Positions 1 to 9,485 are shown, counted from the stretch's first letter. The stretch: DNA of 26,473 nucleotides from an uncultured Bacteroidota bacterium (GCA_902520385.1 CABYOB010000009.1:1-26473); one strand, 5' to 3'. The notes: generated by a model not told the origin, from the sequence alone. Program-made: numbers and translations.

Positions 1-481
1 TTTATCAAGGTACGATGGAATTAAATATGGACATAGTTCAAGAAAAAGTATAAACAACTGGGAAGAAATAATTAAAAAAACAAGATCAAAAGGTTTTGGC
101 AAAGAGGTAAAAAGAAGAATTTTATTAGGCACTTTTGTACTCAGTGAAGGTTATTATGATAATTATTATGCTAAAGCTCAAAAAATTAGAAGATTAGTTC
201 AGGAACAAACAGAAAATTTATTATCACACTCAGATTTTATACTACTACCAACTAGCCCAACTGTACCTTTTAAACTAAATGAAAAGCATAACGATCCAAC
301 CGTTTTATATTTACAGGACGTTTTTACAGTTCATGCGAATTTATCAGGGAACCCATCTTTATCGATACCTATTTTAAAATATAAAAAAGATTCCCCAGTA
401 GGAGCTCAGTTAATTGCTCATAAATCTAAGGATCGTCAGTTGTTAGAATTTGGAAATTATATTTTGGAAAACTATGTTTAA
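1..481 (+). CDS. gatA: GatA, amidotransferase subunit A (3' part)
   Basis: This is the C-terminal part of the A subunit of the Asp-tRNA(Asn)/Glu-tRNA(Gln) amidotransferase GatCAB, which converts mischarged Glu-tRNA(Gln) or Asp-tRNA(Asn) to the correct aminoacyl-tRNA in the cytoplasm. The frame is open from base 2 and ends at TAA 479-481. Visible family blocks are LSRYDGIKYGH at the start, then VKRRILLGTFVLSEGYY, ILLPTSPTVPF, YLQDVFTVHANLSGNPSLSIP and a GAQLIA segment; the catalytic Ser-Ser-Lys part lies upstream of the window. The next gene starts inside its last codons with an 8-base overlap, so the two are probably translationally coupled. A generic amidase is possible, but the SRYDGIKYGH and FTVHANLSG blocks favour GatA. 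Confidence 0.9.
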   Translation, partial: LSRYDGIKYGHSSRKSINNWEEIIKKTRSKGFGKEVKRRILLGTFVLSEGYYDNYYAKAQKIRRLVQEQTENLLSHSDFILLPTSPTVPFKLNEKHNDPTVLYLQDVFTVHANLSGNPSLSIPILKYKKDSPVGAQLIAHKSKDRQLLEFGNYILENYV

Positions 482-1583
482 ATTAACAATATTATTTGCT
501 TTATGCTTAACATATTCGTATCCACAAGAAATAAAATATGAAAGAAATAAAGTAATAGAAAGTTTAGAAGCATTAAATAAAAAAACACCACTTGAATTAA
601 TATACAACTCATCAGTTGAAAAACACATAAAATCATATATATTTAGAGGCAGAACAAATATTAGTAAAATGTTATCAATGACGGAATACTATTTTCCAAT
701 TATTGAGCCTATTTTGGATAGCTATAATGTTCCGCTAGAGTTAAAATATTTACCAGTGATAGAGTCTAGATATAATCCTAGGGCAAAATCACCTATGGGC
801 GCAAAAGGAATGTGGCAAATTATGTTTAATACTGCAAAAGAGTATAATTTAATTATTAGCTCATATGTTGATGAAAGAATGGATGTCGTCAAATCTACTA
901 AAGCAGCTTGTGAATATTTTTTAGAATCAAATTCAAGGTTTGATGATTGGACAAACTCTATTGCCTCTTATAATGTTGGAAAATATGGAGTTTTAAAAGC
1001 GATCAAAAGATCAGGGGGGAAGAAAAATTATTGGGAATACAGACCCTTTCTTCCAAAGGAAACAAGAGAATATATACCTAAATTAATTGCAGCAATATAT
1101 GTAATGAATTATGCATCTGAATATGGAATATATCCTGACACAACAAAAAACATTTTTGATCATGATATCGACACGATACATATACAAAGGCGCCTTAATT
1201 TTGAAAATTTAGCAACTATTCTTGATATAAGTGAACAAAAAATACAAGACCTAAACCCATCATATAAAATAGGCATAGTACCAAATGTAGAAAATAGAGA
1301 TTTTTATTTGAATTTACCTATTGATAAAATAGAGTTTTTTTTATTAAATAAAGACACTATTTATCAAACACTAGACAGAGTAGAAGAAAAAAATATTCAC
1401 CCAGCGTATGAAGAGATGGTTAAAAAAATTGTGTATACAATAAAGCCAGGTGACTCAATGAGTAAAATAGCAGCAAAATACAATTGTAGGGTTAGAGATA
1501 TTATGCTTTGGAACGGTATGAATAAAACCTCAATAATTGCAGGAAGGAAGTTAAAAATATATGTAAACGCGGATTATGAATAA
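474..1583 (+). CDS. mltD: Lytic transglycosylase with LysM domain (MltD type)
   Basis: Predicted membrane-bound or periplasmic murein lytic transglycosylase, which cleaves peptidoglycan glycan strands. The ATG at 474 is chosen over an in-frame ATG at 450 because it gives a clean signal sequence (residues 1-18, MFKLTILFALCLTYSYPQ) and starts just before the gatA stop. The SLT domain spans about residues 70-220 and carries the family motifs: VIESRYNP with the likely catalytic Glu97, GAKGMWQIMFNTA at 109-121, and SIASYNVGKYG at 162-172. A single LysM domain at about 319-364 (YTIKPGDSMSKIA... to KLKIYV) would hold the enzyme on peptidoglycan. The product is 369 residues. It overlaps gatA by 8 bases and the DUF4837 gene by 8 bases. 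Confidence 0.88.
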   Translation: MFKLTILFALCLTYSYPQEIKYERNKVIESLEALNKKTPLELIYNSSVEKHIKSYIFRGRTNISKMLSMTEYYFPIIEPILDSYNVPLELKYLPVIESRYNPRAKSPMGAKGMWQIMFNTAKEYNLIISSYVDERMDVVKSTKAACEYFLESNSRFDDWTNSIASYNVGKYGVLKAIKRSGGKKNYWEYRPFLPKETREYIPKLIAAIYVMNYASEYGIYPDTTKNIFDHDIDTIHIQRRLNFENLATILDISEQKIQDLNPSYKIGIVPNVENRDFYLNLPIDKIEFFLLNKDTIYQTLDRVEEKNIHPAYEEMVKKIVYTIKPGDSMSKIAAKYNCRVRDIMLWNGMNKTSIIAGRKLKIYVNADYE

Positions 1584-2547
1584 AATATATTCTTATTTAT
1601 TGATTGGGTGGTGTTTTGTTTTAACATCTTGTGATTTTAATCAACATGCTAACTCCACTGGAAAATATTTAGAAATTATACTAGTTCAGAGATCAAATTG
1701 TTCAAAAAATTTATTTGACATTTTTAGAAATAACCTCATTAGCGCACAAAAACCGATTTTAGAATCAGAAATTTATGGCGAAACGAAAAACCATTTTAAG
1801 ATTATACCAATTTTAGAAAAAGATTTTAGTAGTATTTTTAGAACGCACAAAAACATAGTTATATTAAATTCTTCTAAAGAATTTAATATCCAAGTAAATA
1901 AAGATGTATGGTCTAAAAATCAAAAAGTATATTTTTGCTCAATTGATAATCAGGAAAATGACGATTCAATAATTAAATTTTCGCAACAGGTGGCAGCGCA
2001 AATAAAGGATAACGAAATTAAAAGAAGAGTTAGAAACCATCATAATTTAACACCCCCAAACATTTTAAGTTATTTACAAAGAAAGCATCAGCTATCTATT
2101 TCTTTACCGAATAGGTTTTTTATTATTGATTCTTTAAATGAAATTTTGTATTTAAGGGGAGAAACAAAAACGTCATCTCAAATGATATTAATTAGCCCCT
2201 TTTTACAATCCCCTAAAATTGAAAATATTGTATTTGAGAAAAATAAAATAGCTAAAGATAAAATTTCAAGTAGCGCGCAGGGATCATATTTACAAATAGA
2301 GGATAGAACACCGATATATATTGATTCAGTAATTACTCCTAATCAGAAAAATATAACTATAAAAGGTCTTTGGAGGATGGAGGGGGATTTTATGGGTGGT
2401 AGTTTTATGTCAGGTTTAATTTATAATCCAATTACAATGAAACGGTTTTTAATTTCACTTTACTTGTATGCCCCGGGTGAAAACAAAGCTAATTATTTAT
2501 TAGATTTAGAGGCTATTTTGAAAAGCGTTAAGTATATTAATAATTAA
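1576..2547 (+). CDS. DUF4837 family lipoprotein
   Basis: A 323-residue predicted lipoprotein of the Bacteroidota family DUF4837, whose function is not established. The N-terminus has a hydrophobic stretch and a lipobox-like LTSC with the lipidated cysteine at residue 19. Family hallmarks are in the second half: the RKHQLSISLPNRF segment, LRGET, the SSSAQGSY block, GLWRMEGDFMGGSFMSG near residue 263, YLYAPGENKANY and the closing LEAILKSVKY. The ATG lies 8 bases inside the end of the transglycosylase gene, so the two are probably coupled and may both act in the envelope. The gene ends in an 11-base convergent overlap with the TonB-dependent receptor gene. The family call rests on remembered motif order, not on a search. 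Confidence 0.8.
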   Translation: MNKIYSYLLIGWCFVLTSCDFNQHANSTGKYLEIILVQRSNCSKNLFDIFRNNLISAQKPILESEIYGETKNHFKIIPILEKDFSSIFRTHKNIVILNSSKEFNIQVNKDVWSKNQKVYFCSIDNQENDDSIIKFSQQVAAQIKDNEIKRRVRNHHNLTPPNILSYLQRKHQLSISLPNRFFIIDSLNEILYLRGETKTSSQMILISPFLQSPKIENIVFEKNKIAKDKISSSAQGSYLQIEDRTPIYIDSVITPNQKNITIKGLWRMEGDFMGGSFMSGLIYNPITMKRFLISLYLYAPGENKANYLLDLEAILKSVKYINN

Positions 2548-4990
2548 TTCGAAAAGTAGTTATAAAGTTTCTTCCCGCTGCGCTAATTCCAGACCCAAAA
2601 CTTTTATAATGTTCATCAAGTATGTTGTTGACTGAAAATTGACAATTTATATTTTTAGAGAAATTATAATTTAAGGAAAAATTCAATGTTGACCATCTGG
2701 GAAGGCCATAATAGTTAGTGGTTTGAGAATCAGAAGAGAGGTTGATTATTTCGTAGGGGGTTTCGTCCAAATTATCTACACCTGCAAAGTCAAATTCATC
2801 TGCATTTTTCTTAAAAGAATACTGATAGTTGAAATCTAAAGATAATTTCTCTCCAGTTTTTTTCAAGGATATTTTTCCAAAAACAGGAGGTATGTGTGGC
2901 ACAGGTAAATCGTCATTTTTGTTTATGCCTTTTGTGAAATTCACATCTCCTTTTAAGTTAATTTGGGTGGTTAATTGAGATTCAAATCCAAATGTACAAC
3001 CAAGAATATCAGCCCGTTTAGTGTTTTGATTAGAAAAAGCATAATACTCCTCCCCCTCATAAACAACCTCCGAAGAAAGTAGTTCAGGGGCCCCTTCTAT
3101 TGATGCATTAAGATTAACTTGTGTACTATCTTTTATAATAGCATTTTTGATTTGAGTGAAAAAGCCATTAAAATAAAAAACACCCAACATGCTTTCTTTT
3201 GACAGAAAAAACTCCTGAGAATAAACAATTTCAGGTTCTAAATTGATGTTTGGTACCGTAATATTGTCTCCTTTGACGAAAACTTTTGCCATATCATCTA
3301 TATTGGGAGCATGAAAACCTTTAGAAAAAACTGTGCTAATTTTCCATGAATCAGATGGATAATAAGTTGTCTTTATATTACCAGAAAGATTATTCCAATT
3401 TGTTGAAATAGTGGATTTTTCTAAACCCATTGAGCTTCGTGGAATACTATCACTAAAATCAGCAAATAAATAAGAAAAAGTGTTTCTTAAACCAACTTCT
3501 AGATGGAGCTGTTTATTTAAATTTTTAAGATAATTAAAATATAATGCGCTGGAAAAAGTAGAGGACCCATCAGCAGGATATCTTGTTGATCCTATTCCAA
3601 ATTGTTGTGTGTTTGTTTTTGATGAAACAAAATTATATATGGTTTCTGTTCCATAGGAAAAATCACCTTTATTAAAGTTGGTATTTAAACTATATACATC
3701 AACCGACTCTTTTCTTTTTGTTAAAATATCGTCATCTACTTTTTGTTGATTTCTAGATTCATTAACTTTTTGGTAAGCTAGTATAAATTCTGATTTATCA
3801 AAAAGCTTTCTGTTTTCAAAGCCAAGAAAAGACACGCTGCTAAGAAATCTTTTTTGTGGCCCATAATACCAATACAAGTACTTAGGTTTGTTGTTTCCAC
3901 AAATTTCACAAACCACATCACTTAAATCATTTAATTTATCAAATCTAGGAACGTTTGATGATGTGGAGTATTGAACATTAGTTGTAATGCGCCACTCATT
4001 ACTTAATTTAAAAAGCATTTTGTTAATTATGTCTAATTGTTGAAATCCTGTGTTTTTTTGAATATTAGGATCATCATTCATCACTATTTCTCCATCTTCA
4101 TTTACATAAAAGTGCATTAATCCCCAGTTATCATACCCATGTCTTCTGTTTTTTCCCATTTTAACATCTCCATAGTCTTTTAGTGAAATAGCATTAAACA
4201 CAGAAAAACTTTTAGATTCATATAAAAAAGACTGGTGGGATGAAATACCATTATAGGCACTAGCATATCTACTAAAGAAGGATGTTTCTATATTTGGCTC
4301 ATCAGAAAAATAAATATTTTTAGTAGACATGTTAATTGTCCCACCTAATGCATCGCTGCCATACAGAACCGAGCTAGGGCCAAAAATTACCTCAGTATTC
4401 TCTAACACAGACTCATCTATGGTAATTATATTTTGCAAGTGACCAGATCTGTAAATGGCGTTATTTAATCTAATACCATCTAAGACAAGTAAAATTTTGT
4501 TGGCCTCAAAACCCCTTATATTTGGACTCCCTCCACCAAATTGACTTTTTTGAACACTGATTCCTCCTTTTTTTTCAAGTAAATCAGCAAGATTTTCCGT
4601 ATTCATTTTATCAATTTCTTTTCTTGTAATAAAAATTTTTTTTGCCGCACTATTTTTAATATTATTTGTGTTTTGATTGTGTTTTAGTGTAACCTCTTCA
4701 ATTTCATAAAAAACGTCTATTACTTTCCAAAATTTACTAGAAATCAAATTGCCTTTTATAACTGGCAAGGAAAAATATTTTGGGTGTTGAAAAAACAATT
4801 TTTCATTATCAGAGAATCTAGATAAATTAACTATTCCATTAATATTAGAAAGCACATGGATTGATTTTTCTTCATTAAAAACAGCAGCATTATTTATGGG
4901 GTTGTTATTGTCATCTACTATAATAATCTCTTGCCCCGTAAGGGTGCTAACCACAATGAAAAAGAAAATAAAAAAAGTTTTTTTAATCAT
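2537..4990 (-). CDS. TonB-dependent receptor (heme-receptor-like)
   Basis: An 817-residue outer-membrane TonB-dependent receptor. A signal peptide (about 1-19) is followed by a short carboxypeptidase-regulatory-like β domain (20-90), an N-terminal plug (about 110-225) and a β-barrel to the C-terminus. Plug motifs include NIRGFEANKILLVLDGIRLN, RSGHLQNIITID and LYGSDALGGTINM. Within the barrel, FHAP near residue 557 followed by NINLEPE resembles the FRAP/NPxL region of heme and hemoglobin receptors, so heme or another metal complex is a plausible substrate; this is inference. The protein ends with the barrel-like NFITTFRINY. It is the last gene of a porZ-recO-receptor operon, overlapping recO by 4 bases (ATGA), and its stop overlaps the convergent DUF4837 gene. 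Confidence 0.9.
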   Translation of the reverse strand: MIKKTFFIFFFIVVSTLTGQEIIIVDDNNNPINNAAVFNEEKSIHVLSNINGIVNLSRFSDNEKLFFQHPKYFSLPVIKGNLISSKFWKVIDVFYEIEEVTLKHNQNTNNIKNSAAKKIFITRKEIDKMNTENLADLLEKKGGISVQKSQFGGGSPNIRGFEANKILLVLDGIRLNNAIYRSGHLQNIITIDESVLENTEVIFGPSSVLYGSDALGGTINMSTKNIYFSDEPNIETSFFSRYASAYNGISSHQSFLYESKSFSVFNAISLKDYGDVKMGKNRRHGYDNWGLMHFYVNEDGEIVMNDDPNIQKNTGFQQLDIINKMLFKLSNEWRITTNVQYSTSSNVPRFDKLNDLSDVVCEICGNNKPKYLYWYYGPQKRFLSSVSFLGFENRKLFDKSEFILAYQKVNESRNQQKVDDDILTKRKESVDVYSLNTNFNKGDFSYGTETIYNFVSSKTNTQQFGIGSTRYPADGSSTFSSALYFNYLKNLNKQLHLEVGLRNTFSYLFADFSDSIPRSSMGLEKSTISTNWNNLSGNIKTTYYPSDSWKISTVFSKGFHAPNIDDMAKVFVKGDNITVPNINLEPEIVYSQEFFLSKESMLGVFYFNGFFTQIKNAIIKDSTQVNLNASIEGAPELLSSEVVYEGEEYYAFSNQNTKRADILGCTFGFESQLTTQINLKGDVNFTKGINKNDDLPVPHIPPVFGKISLKKTGEKLSLDFNYQYSFKKNADEFDFAGVDNLDETPYEIINLSSDSQTTNYYGLPRWSTLNFSLNYNFSKNINCQFSVNNILDEHYKSFGSGISAAGRNFITTFRINY

Positions 4991-5706
4991 AGTAATTCAG
5001 TATAACCCGCCACCAGTTTTTTATAATTAAAATTTGAAACATGTAATGAATAAAAATGCAAAATATTTTCAATTAGATTTTTATAATCATTATAACTTAA
5101 AGAAAAATTTTCTATTTCTTCAATATTTGCACGTAAAAAATTATAGAGTAACAAGCTCTGTTCTTTATTCCAAGCTATATTTTTTTCGTGGTTTGTAAAT
5201 AAGGTAAAAACCCCTGTTTCAGGACAAAAAACAGAATTAGAGTTTTTTTCAAAACTAGTGAACTCTGGAGCAACGCCTAGGAGCTTAGTTAAATTTAGTA
5301 AAAACCATATATCAAAAAATTTACCAGAGCACAAGTCAGAATTTAAATATGAGATGCTTTTTTCAATATATTCATATAATCTTTCTTCATCACTCCCCTC
5401 TTTTAGTATTCTGCTAATTATTTCGCACAAGAATAAAACGGTATTTCGCTTAAGATGACTGATTAGTATTTTATTAGGGACGGATTTTAGTTCTATGTTT
5501 TTTATATAATGTAGATTCTTGTTTAATTTAAAATTAAAAGAAATATTTACAATCATTAATTGTTGCAAATAGTTTTTCTTTTTTTTTTGTCCGCCCTTGA
5601 CAAGAAATGAAATAAGACCTCTTTTTTTTGTTAATACTTTAACTATTAAGTCTCGCTCCGAAAAACGAATATGGTTTAAAATAATAGCCTCGGAGTTAAT
5701 TAACAT
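4987..5706 (-). CDS. recO: DNA repair protein RecO
   Basis: A 239-residue RecO, the mediator that with RecR helps load RecA onto SSB-coated single-stranded DNA in the RecF repair pathway. The N-terminal OB-fold is recognisable from SEAIILNHIRFSERDLIVKV, then LTKKRGLISFLVKGGQKKK; the helical C-terminal part includes IWFLLNLTKLLGVAPEF and FCPETGVF. The four-cysteine zinc motif of some RecO proteins is not seen. Length is normal. The ATG at 5706 shares one base with the porZ stop (TAATG), and the 3' end overlaps the receptor gene by 4 bases. In my experience recO beside porZ is a usual Bacteroidota arrangement, which supports both calls. Confidence 0.92.
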   Translation of the reverse strand: MLINSEAIILNHIRFSERDLIVKVLTKKRGLISFLVKGGQKKKKNYLQQLMIVNISFNFKLNKNLHYIKNIELKSVPNKILISHLKRNTVLFLCEIISRILKEGSDEERLYEYIEKSISYLNSDLCSGKFFDIWFLLNLTKLLGVAPEFTSFEKNSNSVFCPETGVFTLFTNHEKNIAWNKEQSLLLYNFLRANIEEIENFSLSYNDYKNLIENILHFYSLHVSNFNYKKLVAGYTELL

Positions 5707-8132
5707 TAATTATAAATTAGAATCTTTTTAACAATAGTTTCATTAAAATCATTATTGGTACAGAAAAATAAATAGACTCCAGTTTTCACTTTTTCTCCAG
5801 AAAAGTTTTTACCATCCCATGTTGCGCTACCCCCCTCAGAATAAGTTTCATATACTAAGTTCCCAGAGACATCTGTTATCTTTACATTTGTGTTATTAGT
5901 TAGGCCGTTAATAGAAATAACACCAGAATAATTTTGCTTTACTGGGTTGGGGAAAATTAATGCTTTTTCGAAATTTTCTTGACTTAACGTGGCGTTAGAT
6001 CTAAATGAACACAAACCCAAATCTGTTCCAAAGAACACGTCACCTGTTTTATGATTTATTTCAACGTTGTAAACAATATTACTTAACAAAGGACTATTTT
6101 CGGAAGTAAAATGATAAATCTCTTCAGTCCCATTTTCAGACATTAGAAAAACACCCTTCCCTTCAGTGGCGAACCACTTTCTATTACCTTCATCTACATC
6201 TATGTCTAAAACGTTAGTGTTATAAAGTAATCTTTCTACGTAGCCATCCACCTCAACTAAAGGTGTTTCACAATCAAAGTTATCTGAGTTAAAAATATTG
6301 TTAGGGAAATAAAAAACACCAACGCCATTTGCGGTTCCGACCCACACAGAACCATCCGCATCTTCAATTATTGAGTTTACTGTATTGCTTGGTAAGTTAC
6401 CTAAATTGGCTGCTGAGTTAAGTTTTTTCTCATTAATTTCTTTGCTATTATTATTGTTTGAGATCACTATAATTCCCTCCCCTCTTGATTGTATCCATTT
6501 TTGATTATTTGAGTTGCAAAAAATTTTACCAATCATTGTGTTTGTGGAAATGGAGCTTAATGAAAAGCTCTCCCAGCTCTCATTTTTAAATAAAGAAATA
6601 GGTCTTTCGGCCTGAGAGTTTGTTACCCAAAGATCGCCAGATAAATCTTCGCAACATCCTCCTATTCTAATCCAACCATCGTCAGTTATAGCTTGCAAAG
6701 AACTGTTTTTCTCATTATAAATATTAGTAATATTATAGTCAGACAACTCAATTAAACCATTATTCCAACTGCCAACAAAATAATTATTATTTGCTCCAGC
6801 AATAGTTAAAAGATCATTAATCTCCATATCTCTTAAGCCAGATGTTTGTCTCCATTGGTTGTTCTCATATATGGACAACTCTTGTTTAATATTTAGATTA
6901 TTCCAAGATCCATTTTTACCGCCGTGCGCAATCATTAATTTATCATCTATAAAGGCAATATCCCCAAATGTGTTAGCGGCGGGGCCGTTTGGAATAAAAT
7001 AATTTTCAAAATAAAAGTCACCATTATATATAACGCATTGGGTTAAACCATTAATAGAGTCACCAAAATATATTTTAATTACATTTCCGGATTCATTTTT
7101 ATTAAATATGATGCTATTAAAGCCGTTAAGTAAGTTAAGCGGTGATATAGAAAACAGTTCTAAGTTATCTATTGCTTTACCTGGGCTTTTCAAATCAGCA
7201 ATATTATTTATTAAAAATAATTTACTATAACTAAACCCCATTATCTCACTATTTTCAATATAAGCAGAAATAATATTTTCATTATTGCTGCATAACTCTG
7301 GTATTTCATGTGCAATAAAAATATTATTTTTTTCAGAAAAAACTAATATTTGACAGATTGGATCTTTTGCATTGGTGGCGATATAATTATTAGGAATTAA
7401 AATAAGCTCATGTCCCCCATTTTTTTGTCCGATTAGCTCTTTAACACCATTTACAAAAGTTACATTTTCGACCAACCCTTGATTAGTTAGAATAGAGTGC
7501 TCATTTTCCCAACTGTTTGGGTCTAGTAAATTAGCGTTGTTTTTGTTAGCAGAAAAAAGACCAAAATCAGTAGCAACATAAATTTTATTAGACAATTTAG
7601 AATCTGTGCTGGAGAAATTAAAAACAAAGCAATCTAACACACTTCCATAAGCACCATTATTCCAAAAATAATAAGTGTCTAATATTTCATAATTATTGAT
7701 GTTTAATTTTACTAACCCAAAATCGCAGGCAAGAAACGCTATTCCTTCATCAACATGAATGTTGTTTATTTTTTTGCTTCCCACGATATTATTTGAGTTT
7801 TTTATAAAAGGTATATTGACAACTTGATTATTATACATTAAATCAATGTTGCCGTTTTCATAACCAATTATTGTAGTATTTGATAACGGATCTACATTAA
7901 TAGCTGTTATGTTGACGTCATTTAGGCCGCTTAGCTTAGAATACGATGTAATGCTATTATCCGTTTCGTTATAGGTAAAAAATTGAGACTCCGTTCCCAC
8001 ATAAATTTCTTTTTCACTTGAAAACAAACAATTCACAGATGAGTAATCCAGAAAAACATCCCATTCACCTACTCGCGTTTGCGAAAAGGAAAGTGAAGCG
8101 CACATTAAAAAAAACAAAAAATAAATCCTCAT
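5706..8132 (-). CDS. porZ: PorZ-like T9SS attachment-complex protein
   Basis: An 808-residue secreted β-propeller protein. Known PorZ is a surface component of the T9SS attachment complex with PorU, PorV and PorQ, where it helps attach cargo proteins to lipopolysaccharide. Evidence: signal peptide (about 1-17, ending SLSFSQ), the characteristic start VGEWDVFLDYSSVNC, then many propeller blades, for example GSVWVGTANGVGVF and RKWFATEGKGVF. A C-terminal type A sorting-like domain follows: IFPNPVKQNYSG, VKITDVSGNLVYET, TGVYLFFCTNN and the terminal KKILIYN. It heads the porZ-recO-receptor operon. Upstream of the start, -7-like TATATTTA and TATCTTTA lie within about 25 bases; the promoter is not firmly assigned. 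A sensor-type two-component propeller is excluded because no membrane, kinase or DNA-binding part follows. Confidence 0.85.
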   Translation of the reverse strand: MRIYFLFFLMCASLSFSQTRVGEWDVFLDYSSVNCLFSSEKEIYVGTESQFFTYNETDNSITSYSKLSGLNDVNITAINVDPLSNTTIIGYENGNIDLMYNNQVVNIPFIKNSNNIVGSKKINNIHVDEGIAFLACDFGLVKLNINNYEILDTYYFWNNGAYGSVLDCFVFNFSSTDSKLSNKIYVATDFGLFSANKNNANLLDPNSWENEHSILTNQGLVENVTFVNGVKELIGQKNGGHELILIPNNYIATNAKDPICQILVFSEKNNIFIAHEIPELCSNNENIISAYIENSEIMGFSYSKLFLINNIADLKSPGKAIDNLELFSISPLNLLNGFNSIIFNKNESGNVIKIYFGDSINGLTQCVIYNGDFYFENYFIPNGPAANTFGDIAFIDDKLMIAHGGKNGSWNNLNIKQELSIYENNQWRQTSGLRDMEINDLLTIAGANNNYFVGSWNNGLIELSDYNITNIYNEKNSSLQAITDDGWIRIGGCCEDLSGDLWVTNSQAERPISLFKNESWESFSLSSISTNTMIGKIFCNSNNQKWIQSRGEGIIVISNNNNSKEINEKKLNSAANLGNLPSNTVNSIIEDADGSVWVGTANGVGVFYFPNNIFNSDNFDCETPLVEVDGYVERLLYNTNVLDIDVDEGNRKWFATEGKGVFLMSENGTEEIYHFTSENSPLLSNIVYNVEINHKTGDVFFGTDLGLCSFRSNATLSQENFEKALIFPNPVKQNYSGVISINGLTNNTNVKITDVSGNLVYETYSEGGSATWDGKNFSGEKVKTGVYLFFCTNNDFNETIVKKILIYN

Positions 8133-8176
8133 AGAATACTAAATATAAAGATAAAACGTATTGAATTAAAAATTAA

Positions 8177-8184
8177 TACTTTTG
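8177..8184 (+). promoter_or_regulatory. -7 promoter element for tRNA-Arg
   Basis: TACTTTTG matches the Bacteroidota -7 consensus TAnnTTTG exactly and lies 10 bases before the tRNA-Arg gene. No well-spaced -33 TTTG is visible (the nearest TTG is only 13 bases upstream), so the call rests on the -7 element and its position. Confidence 0.55.
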
Positions 8185-8194
8185 TAATCTTTTT

Positions 8195-8268
8195 GGCCCC
8201 GTAGTTCAACTGGATAGAATGACAGATTTCGGCTCTGTTGGTTGCAGGTTCGAGTCCTGCCGGGGTCA
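8195..8268 (+). tRNA. tRNA-Arg (anticodon UCG)
   Basis: A 74-base cloverleaf folds by eye. The acceptor stem is GGCCCCG with CGGGGTC. The D arm is GTTC with GAAT. The anticodon stem is ACAGA with TCTGT around the loop TTTCGGC, which gives anticodon TCG (reads CGA/CGN, arginine). The T arm is GCAGG-TTCGAGT-CCTGC, and the discriminator base is A. The 3' CCA is not encoded. Its 3' end is repeated at 11539-11556, which makes this gene the likely attachment site of the island that follows. Confidence 0.93.
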
Positions 8269-8289
8269 CAATTAAATTTTCTCTTATTT
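8255..8289 (+). repeat. attL-like direct repeat (tRNA-Arg 3' end)
   Basis: The last 14 bases of tRNA-Arg plus 21 bases downstream. It matches 11539-11573 at 33 of 35 positions, including an unbroken 18-base stretch, TCCTGCCGGGGTCACAAT. A duplicated tRNA 3' end is the usual footprint of integration by a tyrosine recombinase at a tRNA gene. The copy here leaves the tRNA intact. Confidence 0.75.
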
Positions 8290-8380
8290 ATTCATTTTTA
8301 CAAAAAACCCATTTTAACAGATAAGTTTATATTAAATTCTTTATATTGATATAAATATGTATAAACATTTATAAAGCAAA

Positions 8381-8402
8381 TTTGCCCAACTATTTGCCCA
8401 AC
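8381..8402 (+). repeat. Tandem TTTGCCCAAC, possible integrase arm sites
   Basis: Two copies of TTTGCCCAAC start at 8381 and 8393, a 12-base period, in the non-coding stretch just inside the left end of the tRNA-Arg island. Short direct repeats near an att site often bind the N-terminal arm domain of tyrosine integrases. That role is inference, since no integrase gene is present. The rest of 8269-8437 is AT-rich and shows no gene. Confidence 0.4.
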
Positions 8403-8437
8403 TTTTATTATAAATATAAAATTGAAAGAATTGTTTT

Positions 8438-9463
8438 TTATTCTACTATATAATTCTTTTCTACACTACCATCATCGTAGATGTATACTTGAAAGCAATT
8501 CTTAGTAGTTTTCCTTCCTAATAAATCTACTGCTAAGATTAAGTTTTTAGACTTCATGGTATCAAACTCTAAATAATTTGTTGCATTACAGCTAATCAAA
8601 CCATACATATTAAATTTAGAAACAAAATTCCACACCTCTATATTTGCGTTAATATCTTGATTTCCCCATGAAGTTTGTGGAGAGGGCCAATCATGCCCTC
8701 CATTTATAATTTTTAATTCTTCAACTGAAACACATCCGTCTCCATTCAACCACGAATGCCGTTCTACTGTACTTCCATCAAAAATATTTAAGTCAGGTAT
8801 TAATTCAATAATTGGATTAACATCTGTGTTATTGAAGGTTGACCAATAATTGTTAATCTCACTAACTGGATAATACCAACCTTTAAGATCATTATAAGGA
8901 TGAGTATCATCGTTAGTACCTACAATACTTTGAACTGGTGTTGGGTGAACAAGATTGCAATTATAAAATGCACCTACAAATGCTGCGCCCGCCACTGAAC
9001 TTATCGCGGTAATTCTATTATTAAGCCTACATGCTAAATCATAAGAAAACATGCCCCCTAAAGAATAACCACATGCATAAATTCTCTCCTGGTCTACATT
9101 ATAATTTAATGCAACAGCATCAATTATGGCCTCAATAAAATAAATATCATCGTGATTGGTTGGTTCTTTATGCATCCAACTAGTATCTCCAGTTTCTGGA
9201 TCCTCAAGTGCTTGAGGATAAATCAATATAAATCCAGAGGTGTCGGCAATAGAACGAAAATCAGCTTCATAATTCATAAAATCTATAGCATATCCTGCAC
9301 CTCCATGAAGAGCAAGTAAAATTGGTACAGGGTTGTTATCAGAGTAGCTGTCAGGAACATAAATTAAATACTCTCTATTATTATTATCAAAATTTAAATT
9401 TTCCATTTGTATTTGCCCAAAGCTCAATAGTGGTATAATAAGTAGGAGTAGGAGTTTTTTCAT
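8438..9463 (-). CDS. Secreted PHB-depolymerase-like esterase with T9SS tail
   Basis: A 341-residue secreted α/β hydrolase of the polyhydroxybutyrate-depolymerase/feruloyl-esterase-like (LpqC, COG3509) group; the substrate is unknown. A signal peptide (1-17, ending LLSFGQ) precedes REYLIYVPDSY. LHGGAG at 52-57 is the oxyanion region, GYSLGGM at 132-138 carries the nucleophile Ser134, GTNDD at 182-186 probably supplies the acid, and GGHDWP holds His257. The C-terminus (about 306-341: KNLILAVDLLGRK, then YIYDDGSVEK) resembles a short flavobacterial T9SS sorting tail. It starts 22 bases after the upstream lipoprotein gene and may share its transcript. Unlike the four genes upstream it has no 40-bp leader, but its signal-peptide DNA shares a 22-base exact block with the gene at 9842-10366. 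Confidence 0.82.
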   Translation of the reverse strand: MKKLLLLLIIPLLSFGQIQMENLNFDNNNREYLIYVPDSYSDNNPVPILLALHGGAGYAIDFMNYEADFRSIADTSGFILIYPQALEDPETGDTSWMHKEPTNHDDIYFIEAIIDAVALNYNVDQERIYACGYSLGGMFSYDLACRLNNRITAISSVAGAAFVGAFYNCNLVHPTPVQSIVGTNDDTHPYNDLKGWYYPVSEINNYWSTFNNTDVNPIIELIPDLNIFDGSTVERHSWLNGDGCVSVEELKIINGGHDWPSPQTSWGNQDINANIEVWNFVSKFNMYGLISCNATNYLEFDTMKSKNLILAVDLLGRKTTKNCFQVYIYDDGSVEKNYIVE

Positions 9464-9485
9464 TTATTTTTGGTGGTCTTTTTAT

